Of a stretch of 64,000 nucleotides of DNA, positions 35,894 through 47,504 are shown one piece after another. The translations under genes and the position numbers were made by a program. Location of the stretch: positions 3,193,375-3,257,374 of the forward strand of contig NZ_VFOK01000001.1 of the NCBI RefSeq assembly GCF_006716095.1, read 5' to 3'. Positions within the stretch are counted from its first letter, which is position 1; each line of letters opens with the position of its first letter. Below the pieces are notes generated by a model. That model was not told the DNA's origin and did no database searches. It worked only from the letters and a program-made list of their open reading frames with translations. Origin of the DNA: Barrientosiimonas humi (GTDB taxonomy: Bacteria > Actinomycetota > Actinomycetes > Actinomycetales > Dermatophilaceae).

Positions 35894-36610
35894 ATGTCGC
35901 GATCCCGTTGGCGGCTCGTCGTCCCCGCCGTCGCCACCGCCGCCGGACTGCTGTTCGGCATCAGCGCGTCGACCTCGAAGGGCACCGACCTGCGCAGCGG
36001 GCAGACCGACCTGGTCGGGCTGATCAACGACGGCAACGCCAAGGTCGCCCGGCAGCAGCGCGAGGTGCAGGGGCTGCGCAAGCAGGTGCAGGACCTCACC
36101 GCCAAGGACGCCCCCGGCACCAGCGCCGACCAGCTCACCAAGCAGGCGTCGGCGATCGCCCCGACCGCCGGGCTGAGCCCGGTGTCCGGCGAGGCGATGC
36201 GGATCACGCTGTCCGACTCCACCCGCGACGTGTCGTCGCTGCCCGAGGGCGGCACGGCCGACTGGCTGGTGGTGCACCAGCAGGACGTGCAGGGCGTGGT
36301 CAACGCGCTGTGGCAGGGCGGGGCCTCGGCGATGATGCTGATGGACCAGCGGGTCATCTCGACCAGCGCCGTCCGCTGCGTCGGCAACACGCTCATCCTG
36401 CAGGGCCGGGTCTACTCCCCGCCGTTCACCATCACCGCGATCGGCGACCCGGGCGCGCTGCGCAAGGCGCTGGACGCCAGCCCGGCGGTGCGCAACTACC
36501 GCGCCTACGTCGACATCGCCGGTCTCGGCTACAAGGCCGAGCAGCTCGATGCCAGCTTCCCTGCCTACTCTGGGTCCCTGACCCTGCGCTACGCCAAGCC
36601 GGCGTCCTGA
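35894..36610 (+). CDS. DUF881 family protein
   Basis: A 238-residue protein, secreted or membrane-anchored by one N-terminal helix (WRLVVPAVATAAGLLFGISA). A coiled-coil stretch at about 55-80 (ARQQREVQGLRKQVQDL) precedes the DUF881 domain: ADWLVVHQQDVQGVVNALW, GGASAMMLMDQRV and ALDASPAVRNYRAYV. The ATG at 35894 is preferred to a TTG 21 nt upstream, although neither has a clear RBS. The neighbouring crgA, trpG and pknB genes suggest a division or envelope role. Confidence 0.9.
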   Translation: MSRSRWRLVVPAVATAAGLLFGISASTSKGTDLRSGQTDLVGLINDGNAKVARQQREVQGLRKQVQDLTAKDAPGTSADQLTKQASAIAPTAGLSPVSGEAMRITLSDSTRDVSSLPEGGTADWLVVHQQDVQGVVNALWQGGASAMMLMDQRVISTSAVRCVGNTLILQGRVYSPPFTITAIGDPGALRKALDASPAVRNYRAYVDIAGLGYKAEQLDASFPAYSGSLTLRYAKPAS

Positions 36611-36633
36611 CCGGCCGCGAGAAGGACCCGCCC

Positions 36634-37257
36634 GTGCCCCGCATCCTCGTCGTGGACAACTACGACAGCTTCGTCTTCACCATCGTCGGCTACCTGCAGC
36701 AGCTCGGCGCCGACACCACGGTGCTGCGCAACGACGCCCTGTCCGCCGCCGACGGCGCCGACTTCGACGGCGTGCTCATCTCGCCCGGCCCCGGCACCCC
36801 CGAGGAGGCCGGTGTGTCGATGGCGATGATCGAGGCGTGCGCCGAGCGCGGCCAGCCCATGCTCGGCGTGTGCCTCGGCCACCAGGCGCTCGGCGCGGTG
36901 CTCGGCGCCACGGTCGGCCGCGCGCCCGAGCTGCTGCACGGCAAGACCTCGCGGGTGCTGCACGACGACACCGGGGTGCTCGAGGGGCTGCCGTCGCCGT
37001 TCACCGCGACCCGCTACCACTCCCTGACGATCGCGCCCGACACGGTGCCGGCCTCGCTCGTGGTCAACGGGCGTACGTCCTCCGGAGTCGTCATGGCGGC
37101 GCACCACGCCACGCTGCCGCTGCACGGCGTCCAGTTCCACCCCGAGAGCGTGCTCACCGAGGGCGGCCACCGGATGCTGGCCAACTGGTTGCAGCTGGTG
37201 GGCGACACCGGCGCGGTCGAGCGCAGCGAGGGCCTCGCCCCGCTCGTGCACCGCTGA
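36634..37257 (+). CDS. pabA: aminodeoxychorismate/anthranilate synthase glutamine amidotransferase
   Basis: A 207-residue class I glutaminase that supplies ammonia to a chorismate-using partner. Catalytic triad: Cys in GVCLGHQALG (about 80), His and Glu in VQFHPESVLTEGG (about 168-172). The N-terminus ILVVDNYDSFVFTIVGYL is typical. The GTG at 36634 follows GAAGGA. In actinobacteria this gene beside pknB is annotated trpG or pabA; which partner it serves cannot be settled here because no component I gene is nearby. Confidence 0.9.
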   Translation: MPRILVVDNYDSFVFTIVGYLQQLGADTTVLRNDALSAADGADFDGVLISPGPGTPEEAGVSMAMIEACAERGQPMLGVCLGHQALGAVLGATVGRAPELLHGKTSRVLHDDTGVLEGLPSPFTATRYHSLTIAPDTVPASLVVNGRTSSGVVMAAHHATLPLHGVQFHPESVLTEGGHRMLANWLQLVGDTGAVERSEGLAPLVHR

Positions 37258-37304
37258 CGTCACCGAGCGAGAGAACCGCACGAGACCACCGGACCGAAAC
37301 GCGA

Positions 37305-37336
37305 GCGCGGGCCCAGCCGAACGGCTGGGCCCGCGC
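37305..37336. terminator. bidirectional terminator, perfect 15-bp stem
   Basis: GCGCGGGCCCAGCCG / CGGCTGGGCCCGCGC with an AA loop, between convergent pabA and pknB. Confidence 0.85.
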
Positions 37337-37371
37337 GCGTCTGCCGGGCCGGAACCTCCCGGCCCGCCGAC

Positions 37372-39275
<1,904 letters not shown>

Positions 39276-39279
<4 letters not shown>

Positions 39280-40916
39280 GCCTCGCTCCGGTCAGGGACG
39301 TCGTCACCCGGCATGGAGACCGGGGTGAACGGGGTTTCGAAGGGCCCGGTGTTGACCGGGTTGCTGGGGGAGTTGCCGCCGCCGGGGCTGTCGTCGCCGC
39401 CCTGGCTGAGCACGATCACGAGCACGACCACGGCGATCAGCGCGAGCAGCGCGACACCGGCGGCGATCAGCTTGCCGCGGCTGATGCCCCCGAGGGTGCT
39501 GGTGGCGGTCGCGCTGCCGCCGAGCTGGCCCGAGCGCTCGCCCGGGCCGTCGCCGGAGCGGCGCACCGGCTGGGTCTGCTGCGGCCCGGACGTGCTGCGC
39601 AGCTGCTGCTGCGGGCCCGAGCGGACCTGGCTCTGCGGGCCCGACTGGCCGCCGCGCAGCTGCGCCTGCGGACCGGACTGCCCGTGCGGGCCGCCGTGCT
39701 GCCGGTTCGGCCCGGAGGTGCCGGCGGGCTGCGGACCCGTCGGCTGCGGACCGGAGACGGCCCCGGGCATCCGGGCGCGGTGCTGCGGACCGGAACCGCC
39801 GGCCGGCACCGGACCGGTCGGCTGGGGACCGGAGTGCGGGCCGCGGCCCTGCGGACCCGAGGGGCCGGCCGGGTGCGGACCCGTCGGCTGCGGACCCGAC
39901 TGCGGCCCCCGGGGGCCGTGCTGGCCCGGACCGCCCTGCGGCGGGCGACCCGGCGCTCCCTGCGGTCCGCTGTGCGGCCCGCTCGTGGGGCCGGGGTGAC
40001 GCTGGGCGCGCTGCTCGGGGCTGAGCGCCCGCGGGCCCTGCGACCCCATCGGCCCGCGCGGCGGCGCCGCACCGAGCATCCCCATCCGGTCGGCGTCGCG
40101 CAGCGCCTGGCGCAGGGCGCGGCCGAACTCCGCGGCCGACTGCGGCCGGCGGCGCGGGTCCTTCTCGAGCGAGGCGTGCACGACCGCGCGGATGGTGGGC
40201 GGGACGTACGGCGGCAGCGGCGGGGGCGGCTCGTTGACGTGCGCGAGCGCGAGCGCGACCGCGGTGTCGGCCTCGAACGGGCGGCGGCCGGCGAGCATCT
40301 CGTACGCCACCACGCCGAGGGCGTACACGTCCGACAGGCCGGTGGCCGGGCGGCCGACGGCGGCCTCGGGAGCGAGGTACTGGGCGGTGCCCATGACCTC
40401 GCCGGTCTTGGTCATCGCGACCGCGTCGGCGGCCCGGGCGATGCCGAAATCGGTGAGCTTCGCGGTGCCGTCGGGGTCGATGAGGATGTTGGCCGGCTTG
40501 ACGTCGCGGTGGATCAGGCCGTTCTTGTGCGCGGCCTGCAGCGCGCTCGCGGCCTGCGCGACGATCTCGACCGTGTCGATCGGCGACATGGGCGCGCGCT
40601 CCTCGATGAGCTTCGAGAGCGGCCGGCCGGGGACGTACTCCATGACGAGGTAGGCGGTGCCGTCGTCCTCGCCGTAGTCGTAGACCTGGGCGATGTTGCC
40701 GTGGGTGAGCGCCGCGGACAGGCGCGCCTCGTTGCGGAACCGCTCGGTGAAGCCGGTCTCGTCGGTGAGGCCCGACTTGAGCACCTTCAGGGCGACGCTG
40801 CGCCCGAGGATGTCGTCCTTGGCCTGCCAGACCTCGCCCATGCCGCCGGCGGCGATGCGCTCGGTCAGGGTGTAGCGGCCGCCCATGCTGCCGCCGACCG
40901 TCGGGTGCTTGCTCAC
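39276..40916 (-). CDS. pknA: serine/threonine protein kinase PknA
   Basis: A 546-residue kinase without PASTA domains. Kinase motifs: AAGGMGEVWQA loop, Lys44, HRDVKPAN at 136-143, DFG 156-158, MGTAQYLAPEA. Residues 290-470 form a long Gly/Pro/Gln/Ser linker with repeated SGPQ and PTGP words. One membrane helix (LIAAGVALLALIAVVVLVIV) and a short extracytoplasmic tail follow. The start GTG 40916 overlaps the pbpA stop. Known pknA targets include shape and division proteins; the linker may be phosphorylated or bind FHA partners. Confidence 0.95.
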
Positions 40917-42367
40917 TGCGACACCACCGCCTCCATCACCTTGCGGGCGATGGGCGCCGCCACCACTCCACCGCTGGCCTCGTCAGCCATCGTTCCCCCA
41001 TCCTCGACCACGACGGCCACGGCCACCCGCGGGTTGTCGGCCGGCGCGAAGCCGGTGAACCAGACGTCGGCCTTGCCCTGCCCGGTCTGCGCGGTGCCGG
41101 TCTTGCCCGCGACCCGCATGCCCGGGATCGCGGCGTTCTTGCCCGACCCGTTGCTCACGACCCGCTCCATCATCTGGGTGAGCGAGGAGGCCGTGGTGCC
41201 CGAGATCGGCCGGGCGAACTGCGACGGGTCGGTCGTGTCGATGACGTCGAGGTCCTTGTCGCGCACGTTGCGCACCAGGAACGGGTTCATCTCGCGGCCG
41301 CCGTTGGCGATCGCGGCGCTGGTCATCGCGACCTGCAGCGGCGTGGCGCGCACGTCGAACTGGCCGATCGCCGACTGCGCCAGCTGCGGCTGGTTCAGCG
41401 AGGGCGGGAAGGTGCTGGGCGTCGCCCGCATCGGCACGTTGATCGGCTTGCCGTAGCCGAACTTGGCGGCCTGCTCACGGATCGGCTGCTGCCCGAGGTC
41501 CATGCCGAGCTTGCCGAAGTAGGTGTTGCAGGAGATCTCCAGCGCCCGCGCCATGTCGGTCTTGTTGTCCGGGCCGCACGGCTGGCCGTCGACGTTGGGC
41601 AGGTCGACCGAGGTCTGCGGCAGGTCCAGGCTCGCGGGCGCCGGCAGCTCGGACTGGGGGGTGTACTGCCCCGACTCCAGCGCCGCCGCCGCCGTGACCA
41701 GCTTGAACGTCGAGCCCGGCGGGTAGAGGTCGCCCCGGATGGTGCGGTTGATCATCGGGTCGTTCGGCGCCTTGCTGAGCTGCTCCCAGTTGCGCGACAC
41801 CGCCCGCAGGTCGTGGCTGGCCAGCAGGTTGGGGTCGTACGACGGCTTGCTGACCATCGCGAGGATCGCGCCGGTCTTGGGGTCCAGCGCGATGACCGCG
41901 CCGCGCTGGTTGCCGAGCGCGTCGTAGGCGGCCTTCTGCGCGGCCGGGTCGATGGTCAGCTCGACCGAGGCGCCCTGCGGCGGCTTGCCGGTGAGCACGT
42001 CGCCGATGCGGCGGTAGAACAGCGCGTCGGCCGTGCCGGACAGCATCGAGTCGTAGTTGTCCTCGATGCCGTTGCCGCTGCCGTAGGTGAAGGAGTAGTA
42101 GCCGGTGACGGGGGCGTACAGCTTGGCCTGGGGGTAGGAGCGCTGCCACTGCAGGTCGTCCTCGGTCGGGCTGGACTGCGCGACCGGGGTGGAGCCGACC
42201 AGGATCGAGCCGCGCTCGCGGCTGTAGGAGTCGAGCAGGGTGCGCCGGTTGCCGTCGGCGGTGTTGAGCTCCTCGGCCTGGACGAACTGGATCATCGTGC
42301 TGGCCAGCAGCAGGCTGAGGAACATCGCGGCGGCGACGACGCCGATGCGGCGGATCGGGGAGTTCAT
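40913..42367 (-). CDS. pbpA: penicillin-binding protein A (class B transpeptidase)
   Basis: A 484-residue D,D-transpeptidase that cross-links septal or lateral peptidoglycan with its RodA/FtsW partner. N-terminal anchor helix: IGVVAAAMFLSLLLAS. Catalytic motifs are STFK 219-222, SCN 279-281 and KTG 422-424, all intact. The ATG at 42367 overlaps the rodA stop (ATGA). Part of the conserved fhaA-to-pknB operon. Confidence 0.96.
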   Translation of the reverse strand: MNSPIRRIGVVAAAMFLSLLLASTMIQFVQAEELNTADGNRRTLLDSYSRERGSILVGSTPVAQSSPTEDDLQWQRSYPQAKLYAPVTGYYSFTYGSGNGIEDNYDSMLSGTADALFYRRIGDVLTGKPPQGASVELTIDPAAQKAAYDALGNQRGAVIALDPKTGAILAMVSKPSYDPNLLASHDLRAVSRNWEQLSKAPNDPMINRTIRGDLYPPGSTFKLVTAAAALESGQYTPQSELPAPASLDLPQTSVDLPNVDGQPCGPDNKTDMARALEISCNTYFGKLGMDLGQQPIREQAAKFGYGKPINVPMRATPSTFPPSLNQPQLAQSAIGQFDVRATPLQVAMTSAAIANGGREMNPFLVRNVRDKDLDVIDTTDPSQFARPISGTTASSLTQMMERVVSNGSGKNAAIPGMRVAGKTGTAQTGQGKADVWFTGFAPADNPRVAVAVVVEDGGTMADEASGGVVAAPIARKVMEAVVSQ

Positions 42368-43734
42368 CGGGTACGCACCACCTGGGTCTCGTCCTGGCCC
42401 ACCTGGGCGACACGGGCTTGGTCGACCGGGCGACGCGCCTGGTCGGAGATGCGCAGCAGCAAGGCGACGATCACCCAGTTCGCGAGCAGGGAGGAGCCGC
42501 CGGCGGACAGGAACGGCGTGGTCAGACCGGTCAGCGGGATCACCCGGGTCACGCCGCCGACGACCACGAAGATCTGCAGCGCCAGCGAGAACGCCAGGCC
42601 GGTCGCGAGCAGCTTGCCGAAGCCGTCGCGGGCGCCGATGCCGGTGCGCAGACCGCGCTCGACGATGAGGGCGTACAGCGCCAGGATCGCCATCAGCCCG
42701 ACCAGGCCGAGCTCCTCGCCGAAGCTGGGGATGATGAAGTCGGACTCGGCGTAGTAGGTCAGCTGCGGGCGCCCCTGGCCGAGGCCCTTGCCGAGCAGCC
42801 CGCCGGAGGCCATGCCCATCAGGCCCTTGGCGAGCTGGTCGCTCACGCCGGGGGCGAACGGGTCGAGCCACAGGGTGACGCGCTGCTGCAGGTGGGAGAA
42901 CAGCTGCCAGGCGACGAGCGCGCCGCCGGCGAACAGCAGCAGACCGATCGCGATCCAGGCGCGGCGCTCGGTCGCGACGTAGAGCATCGCGACGAACAGG
43001 CCGAAGAACAGCAGCGAGGAGCCGAGGTCGCGCTGGAAGACCAGGACCGCGAGCGAGGCGAGCCAGGCGATCATGATCGGGCCCATGTCGCGGGCGCGCG
43101 GCAGCGGGAAGCCGAGCACCCGGCGGCCCACGAGCGACAGCGCGTCACGGGTCGCGACGAGGTAGGACGCGAAGAAGATCGTCAGCAGGATCTTGGCGAG
43201 CTCGCCGGGCTGGAAGCTGAACGGGCCGATGCCGATCCAGATGCGCGAGCCGTTGATGTTCTTGCCGATGACCGGGAACAGCGGCAGCAGGAGCAGCAGC
43301 AGACCCGCGAGCGCCATCGTGAAGGTGTAGCGGGTGAGCCGGCGGTGGTCGCGGATCAGCAGGATCAGCCCGATGGCGCACGCCACCGACAGGCCCGACC
43401 ACATCAGCTGCTTCAGCGCCGCGCCCTCGCCGAGGGTGCGGTCCTTGGCGATGTCGATGCGATGGATCATCACCAGACCCAGGCCGTTGAGCAGGGTGGC
43501 CATCGGCAGCAGCAGCGGGTCGGCGTAGGCGGCGCGCCAGCGCAGCACCAGGTGGAAGACCAGGCCGAGCACGCCGATGCCGATGCCGAGCGTCGCCAGG
43601 TCGGTCGGGACCTGGCCGTCGGTGGCCAGGCCGACGTTGGCGTACGCCAGCAGGACGATGCCGATCGCGAAGATCAGCAGCACCAGCTCGGTGTTGCGTC
43701 GGGTGCGCTGCGGCAGGGTGGTCACGGTGCTCAC
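42364..43734 (-). CDS. rodA: SEDS family peptidoglycan polymerase RodA/FtsW
   Basis: A 456-residue polytopic membrane protein, about 12 helices. SEDS signatures: GSRIWIGIGPFSFQPGELAKI with the conserved Pro-Gly-Glu, FQRDLGSSLLFFGLF with the catalytic Asp, and FIIPSFGEELGLVG. The GTG at 43734 overlaps the phosphatase stop. Together with pbpA it forms the glycan polymerase-transpeptidase pair. Confidence 0.96.
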   Translation of the reverse strand: MSTVTTLPQRTRRNTELVLLIFAIGIVLLAYANVGLATDGQVPTDLATLGIGIGVLGLVFHLVLRWRAAYADPLLLPMATLLNGLGLVMIHRIDIAKDRTLGEGAALKQLMWSGLSVACAIGLILLIRDHRRLTRYTFTMALAGLLLLLLPLFPVIGKNINGSRIWIGIGPFSFQPGELAKILLTIFFASYLVATRDALSLVGRRVLGFPLPRARDMGPIMIAWLASLAVLVFQRDLGSSLLFFGLFVAMLYVATERRAWIAIGLLLFAGGALVAWQLFSHLQQRVTLWLDPFAPGVSDQLAKGLMGMASGGLLGKGLGQGRPQLTYYAESDFIIPSFGEELGLVGLMAILALYALIVERGLRTGIGARDGFGKLLATGLAFSLALQIFVVVGGVTRVIPLTGLTTPFLSAGGSSLLANWVIVALLLRISDQARRPVDQARVAQVGQDETQVVRTR

Positions 43735-45044
43735 GAGGTGCAGCCGCTCCCCCCGGTGCCGGTCTGGCACTTGACCATCTCCGCGCGCAGGTTCTCGACG
43801 ATGCGGATGGCGGCGGTCTTGCCGCTGGCCGAGAGGGTGTCGCCGACCTTCTGGCGGTAGAACGGCGGCAGGTCGGCGACCGCGATGTCGGTGCGGGTGT
43901 CGACGTCGTTGAGCGACAGCGGCCCGAAGTCCTGCGGCACGCCGCGGAAGATCGTGACGACGCCGTTCTGCTGGCCGACGTAGAACTGCTGCTGGCTCCA
44001 GCGGTGGCCGACGAACGCGGCGACCGCGAGGACGACGGCGATCAGGCCGGCGAGGAAGGCCCATCGAAAGCGGGTCGACGAGCGCGACCCAGGGCCCTCC
44101 TCTGCCAGCAGCGGCCCGGAGCCGGGTGCCGGGGTGGCCCCACCGGCGGGTGCGTCGGGCGGCCCCTGCGGGGGCGGTGGCTGGTTGGCCTCGCGGCGCA
44201 GCGCGGCGGCCTTCTCGGCCGGGGTCTGCGGCTGCGGCTGGGTCGCGTCGGGGTCGTGCGTGGCGCCGAGCGCCGCGGCGGCGCCCACCACCTGCGGCTG
44301 GTTGGACGAGGCGTTGGCCTGGTCGACCACGTCGGCGACGACCACGGTCACGTTGTCGCGGGTGCTGGCGCGCAGCGCGATCGCGATGAGCTTGTCGGCC
44401 GTCTCGTCGGGGGTCCCGCCGTTCGCGAGGATGTCCTTGATGGTGGACGCCGCGACGTAGTCGGACAACCCGTCGGAGCACAGCAGGTATCGGTCGCCGA
44501 TCTTGCCCTCGCGCAGGCTCAGGTCGGGCTCGTCGTCCTCGCGGCCGGTGAGCACCCGGGTGACCATGTTGCGCTGCGGGTGGTGCTCGGCCTCCTCCTC
44601 GGTGATCCGGCCGTCGTCGAGCAGGGCCTGCACGAAGGAGTGGTCCTTGGTGATCTGGGTCATCGTGCCGTCGCGCAGCATGAACGCGCGGGAGTCGCCG
44701 ATGTTGGCCACCACCAGCTTGGTGCCGGTGCGTAGCAGGGCGATGCACGTGGTGCCCATGCCCTCGAGGTCGTCGGAGGCGTCCATCGCCTCGCGCAGGT
44801 GGGCGTTGGCGCGCAGCACCGCGGCGCGCAGCTGCTCCTGGGCGTCGTCGGCGCCGAGGCCGACACCGTCGAGCGCGACGAGCTCGCCGACGACGGTGGA
44901 GCTCGCGACGTCGCCCGCGGCGTGCCCGCCCATGCCGTCGGCGAGGATCAGCAGGTCGGGGCCGGCGTAGGCGGAGTCCTCGTTGCGCGACTTGGAGCCG
45001 AGGCCGAGGTCGGTGCGGGCGGCGTAGCGAAGAGCGATCGGCAT
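43731..45044 (-). CDS. pstP: PP2C-family Ser/Thr protein phosphatase
   Basis: A 437-residue membrane phosphatase that reverses PknA/PknB phosphorylation. PP2C motifs: RNEDSAYAGPDLLILADGMGGHAAG-type metal site (Asp residues in ADGMGG), VANIGDSRAFMLRDG, LLCSDGLSDYV and TRDNVTVVVADV. A Pro/Ala linker at about 240-310 leads to one membrane helix (RWAFLAGLIAVVLAVAAFV) and a 110-residue outer domain ending with two Cys. ATG 45044. Confidence 0.96.
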   Translation of the reverse strand: MPIALRYAARTDLGLGSKSRNEDSAYAGPDLLILADGMGGHAAGDVASSTVVGELVALDGVGLGADDAQEQLRAAVLRANAHLREAMDASDDLEGMGTTCIALLRTGTKLVVANIGDSRAFMLRDGTMTQITKDHSFVQALLDDGRITEEEAEHHPQRNMVTRVLTGREDDEPDLSLREGKIGDRYLLCSDGLSDYVAASTIKDILANGGTPDETADKLIAIALRASTRDNVTVVVADVVDQANASSNQPQVVGAAAALGATHDPDATQPQPQTPAEKAAALRREANQPPPPQGPPDAPAGGATPAPGSGPLLAEEGPGSRSSTRFRWAFLAGLIAVVLAVAAFVGHRWSQQQFYVGQQNGVVTIFRGVPQDFGPLSLNDVDTRTDIAVADLPPFYRQKVGDTLSASGKTAAIRIVENLRAEMVKCQTGTGGSGCTS

Positions 45045-45050
45045 GCAGGC

Positions 45051-45530
45051 CTACTTCCTCAGCTCGAGCACGGTCTGGCCGATGCGCAGGCGCGAGCCGG
45101 CGTCGACCTTGAAGCCCTGGCCGATGCGCTGGTTGCCGGAGAACGTGCCGTTGGTGGAGCCGAGGTCGTCGACGTACCAGCCGTCGTCCTGGCGATAGAT
45201 GCGGGCGTGCCGCCCGGAGGCGAAGTCGTCGCTGAGCACGAGGGTGCACTCGGGGTTGCGGCCGATGAGCACGCCCGCGTCGGTGAGCGGCACCGTCACG
45301 CCGCGCAGGCCGCCCTCGATGACCGCGAGGTGGGTCGGGCCGCGCCGGATCGCGCGCGGCTGACGGCGCTCGCGCTCCTCGCCGCGGCCGCGCCCGGTGG
45401 CCGGGGCGTTGCGGTTGACCACGCGGGTGCCGTAGAGGTCGCCGCGCAGCACCCCCACGATGCTGAAGACGAACGTCCAGAGCAGGGCGAGCAGGCCGAG
45501 CCTGATGACGGTGACGGTCAGCTCGCTCAC
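45051..45530 (-). CDS. fhaB: FHA domain protein FhaB (FipA-type)
   Basis: A 159-residue protein: an N-terminal membrane helix (VIRLGLLALLWTFVFSIVGVL), a basic linker, and one FHA domain. Phosphothreonine-binding residues are visible in GVLIGRNPECTLVL (Gly-Arg), FASGRHARIYRQDDGW (Ser, His) and DLGSTNGTFSG (Asn). It recruits phosphorylated kinases or division proteins to the membrane. GTG 45530 overlaps the fhaA stop. Confidence 0.95.
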   Translation of the reverse strand: MSELTVTVIRLGLLALLWTFVFSIVGVLRGDLYGTRVVNRNAPATGRGRGEERERRQPRAIRRGPTHLAVIEGGLRGVTVPLTDAGVLIGRNPECTLVLSDDFASGRHARIYRQDDGWYVDDLGSTNGTFSGNQRIGQGFKVDAGSRLRIGQTVLELRK

Positions 45531-46591
45531 CGGCGCCCTCCCATGTGGATCGTGAACGTGGTGCGGCCGACCGTGATGCGGTCGCCGTCGATGAGCCGCG
45601 CGCGCGAGACCGGGTCACCGTTGACGTACGTGCCGTTGGTGGATCCGAGGTCGCGCAGCGTCGCGACCAGGTGCGGCCCGTCGTAGGTCACCCGGATCTC
45701 GCTGTGCTGCCGGGAGATCCCGGGGTCGTCGAGGATCACGTCGGCGCTGTCGTCGCGGCCGATGATCGTCATGGCCGACAGCAGCGGGTAACGCTCGCCG
45801 TCGATGTCGAGCCAGGGGCGCTGCTTCTTGGGGCGCGGCGGCGGGGGCGGCTTGGGTGCCGCGGCCGGCGGCTGCGCCTGCTGGGTGGGCTGGGCGTGCG
45901 CGCCGGGCTGGCCGGGGTGGCTCTGCTGGGTGGGCTGGGCGTACGCGCCTGGCTGGGGGTACGCGTCCGGCTGGGCGTGCTGCGTGGGCTGGGCGTGCGG
46001 GGCGAGCGGCGCGGCCGAGGTGGGGGCGTCGGGGCCGGCCTGCGGCTCGGGCCGCTGGTCAGCGCTGTCGGTGGGCCACTGGCTGGGGTCGCCGCCGCGC
46101 TGGGTGGCGCCGGGGTCGGGGTAGCCGCCGTAGTCGTACGCCTGCTGGTCGCCGCCCTGCTGCGCCGACTCGGGCTCGTCGCGCTCGGCGGGCCGCACGG
46201 GCTCGAGGTTCTCGACGTTCTTGGCGGTCGAGGAGCGGATGTGGAAGACGCCGGTCTCGAGCTCGGTGTTCTCCGAGAAGGTCACGGCGACCGGGCCGCC
46301 CGCGGTGTAGCGCTGGGTGTCGACGTGCTCGAGCGCGGAGGCGATGAGCTCGTCGGACAGCTCCTCGCGATAGGCGGTGAGCCGCTCGAAGTCGCCCTGG
46401 CTGAGCTCGACGTCGAACACGTTGGGCACGATCGGCCGCTGGTTCTTGCTGATGCTGCTGGCGCGGTTGTCCATGGCGCGGCGCATGGCGCTCGCGATCT
46501 CGACCGGTTGGACCTCGGCGCGGAAGGCCTTGGCGAACGCGCCGTTGACGGTGCGCTCGAGTCGGCGCTCCAGCTTGTCGAACAGTCCCAT
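45527..46591 (-). CDS. fhaA: FHA domain protein FhaA (DUF3662)
   Basis: A 354-residue protein with an N-terminal DUF3662 domain (MGLFDKLERRLERTVNGAFA, to about residue 120) and a Pro/Gln/Ala-rich linker at about 140-245 with repeated HAQPTQ words. A C-terminal FHA domain follows: MTIIGRDDSADVILDDPGIS, RQHSEIRV, DLGSTNGTYVNG. The ATG at 46591 follows GGAGGG. In mycobacteria the homologue binds the pseudokinase MviN. First gene of the seven-gene operon. Confidence 0.95.
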   Translation of the reverse strand: MGLFDKLERRLERTVNGAFAKAFRAEVQPVEIASAMRRAMDNRASSISKNQRPIVPNVFDVELSQGDFERLTAYREELSDELIASALEHVDTQRYTAGGPVAVTFSENTELETGVFHIRSSTAKNVENLEPVRPAERDEPESAQQGGDQQAYDYGGYPDPGATQRGGDPSQWPTDSADQRPEPQAGPDAPTSAAPLAPHAQPTQHAQPDAYPQPGAYAQPTQQSHPGQPGAHAQPTQQAQPPAAAPKPPPPPRPKKQRPWLDIDGERYPLLSAMTIIGRDDSADVILDDPGISRQHSEIRVTYDGPHLVATLRDLGSTNGTYVNGDPVSRARLIDGDRITVGRTTFTIHMGGRR

Positions 46592-46738
46592 CGGCCCTCC
46601 TCCCAGGTGTGCTCGGCGATGCGGACTCGGTGTGGCCCGCGGGCAGGACTCATCGTGACCTGCCGGGTCAGTTCCAGGATCGTATCTGCCGTGCCTTGGC
46701 GGATCCTGCAACCTGGCGGCGCGTGCGAGGCTCGGGGC

Positions 46739-47269
46739 ATGCCCACTGCACGCGGGAACCTCTCCTGGCAGCCCCTGAAGGACCACCTCGACCTCGTCGC
46801 GCAGCCGGTGGCCGACGCCGCCGACCTCGTGCCCGACGCCCAGGTCGCCACCATCGACGAGCAGCTCGCCGACACCGCCGAGTTCTGCGCGGAGTACGAC
46901 GTCGCGCTGGAGTCGTCGGCCAACTGCGTCGTCGTGACCGCCCGGCGCGGCGACCGCACGACGCATGCCGCCCTCATGGTGCGCGGCACCGACCGCGCCG
47001 ACGTGAACAAGACGGTGCGCAAGCACCTGGACGCCCGCAAGATCACCTTCGCCGACCAGGGGTATGTGGAGGAGGCCACCGGCATGCGCTCCGGCGGCAT
47101 CACCCCGATCGGGCTGCCGAGCGACTGGCCGCTGCTGGTGGACAGCGCGGTAGCTACCGGCGGGCTGATGGTCGTGGGTGCCGGGGTGCGCTCGGCGAAG
47201 GTGCTGATCGACGGTGCCGCCCTCGCCGAGCTGCCGGGGGCGGAGGTGCTGGGGCTGGTGGTGCGGTGA
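46739..47269 (+). CDS. YbaK/EbsC-family (aminoacyl-tRNA deacylase-like) protein
   Basis: A 176-residue protein of the YbaK/ProX editing-domain family. Visible pieces are SSANCVVVTARRGDRTTHAA, the Lys in NKTVRKHLDARKITFAD, and TGMRSGGITPIGLPSDWP, the family's G-x-x-G-G-I/V-x-P-I/F-G loop. It probably removes mis-charged amino acids from tRNA in trans. Divergent from fhaA with 147 bp between them. Confidence 0.88.
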   Translation: MPTARGNLSWQPLKDHLDLVAQPVADAADLVPDAQVATIDEQLADTAEFCAEYDVALESSANCVVVTARRGDRTTHAALMVRGTDRADVNKTVRKHLDARKITFADQGYVEEATGMRSGGITPIGLPSDWPLLVDSAVATGGLMVVGAGVRSAKVLIDGAALAELPGAEVLGLVVR

Positions 47270-47329
47270 GGTGCGTGTCGTGATCGGGCAGGCGAGGCCG
47301 GGTCGCGGTGAGGTGCGGGTCGCGATCGG
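47263..47329. repeat. 25-bp direct repeat at the 3' end of the YbaK-like gene
   Basis: Copies at 47263-47287 and 47305-47329 (GCGGTGAGGTGCG then a variable base) agree in 23 of 25 positions. The first overlaps the stop codon. An isolated DnaA-box match TGTGGACAA lies just downstream at 47343-47351. Confidence 0.5.
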
Positions 47330-47504
47330 TCGAACTCGTGCCTGTGGACAACGCTTCTCGGGGGCTCTGAGCGGGCAGGCTGGGAGTGCAGGCCCCGGAA
47401 TCACGGCGATGCTTTAACAACTCTTTACGGTCGCGAGCCCGGGGTGGCAGGCGCCGGCTGGACATACTGCCGGGGTTTCGTGCACGCCAGTGGAGGGGCT
47501 TCCC

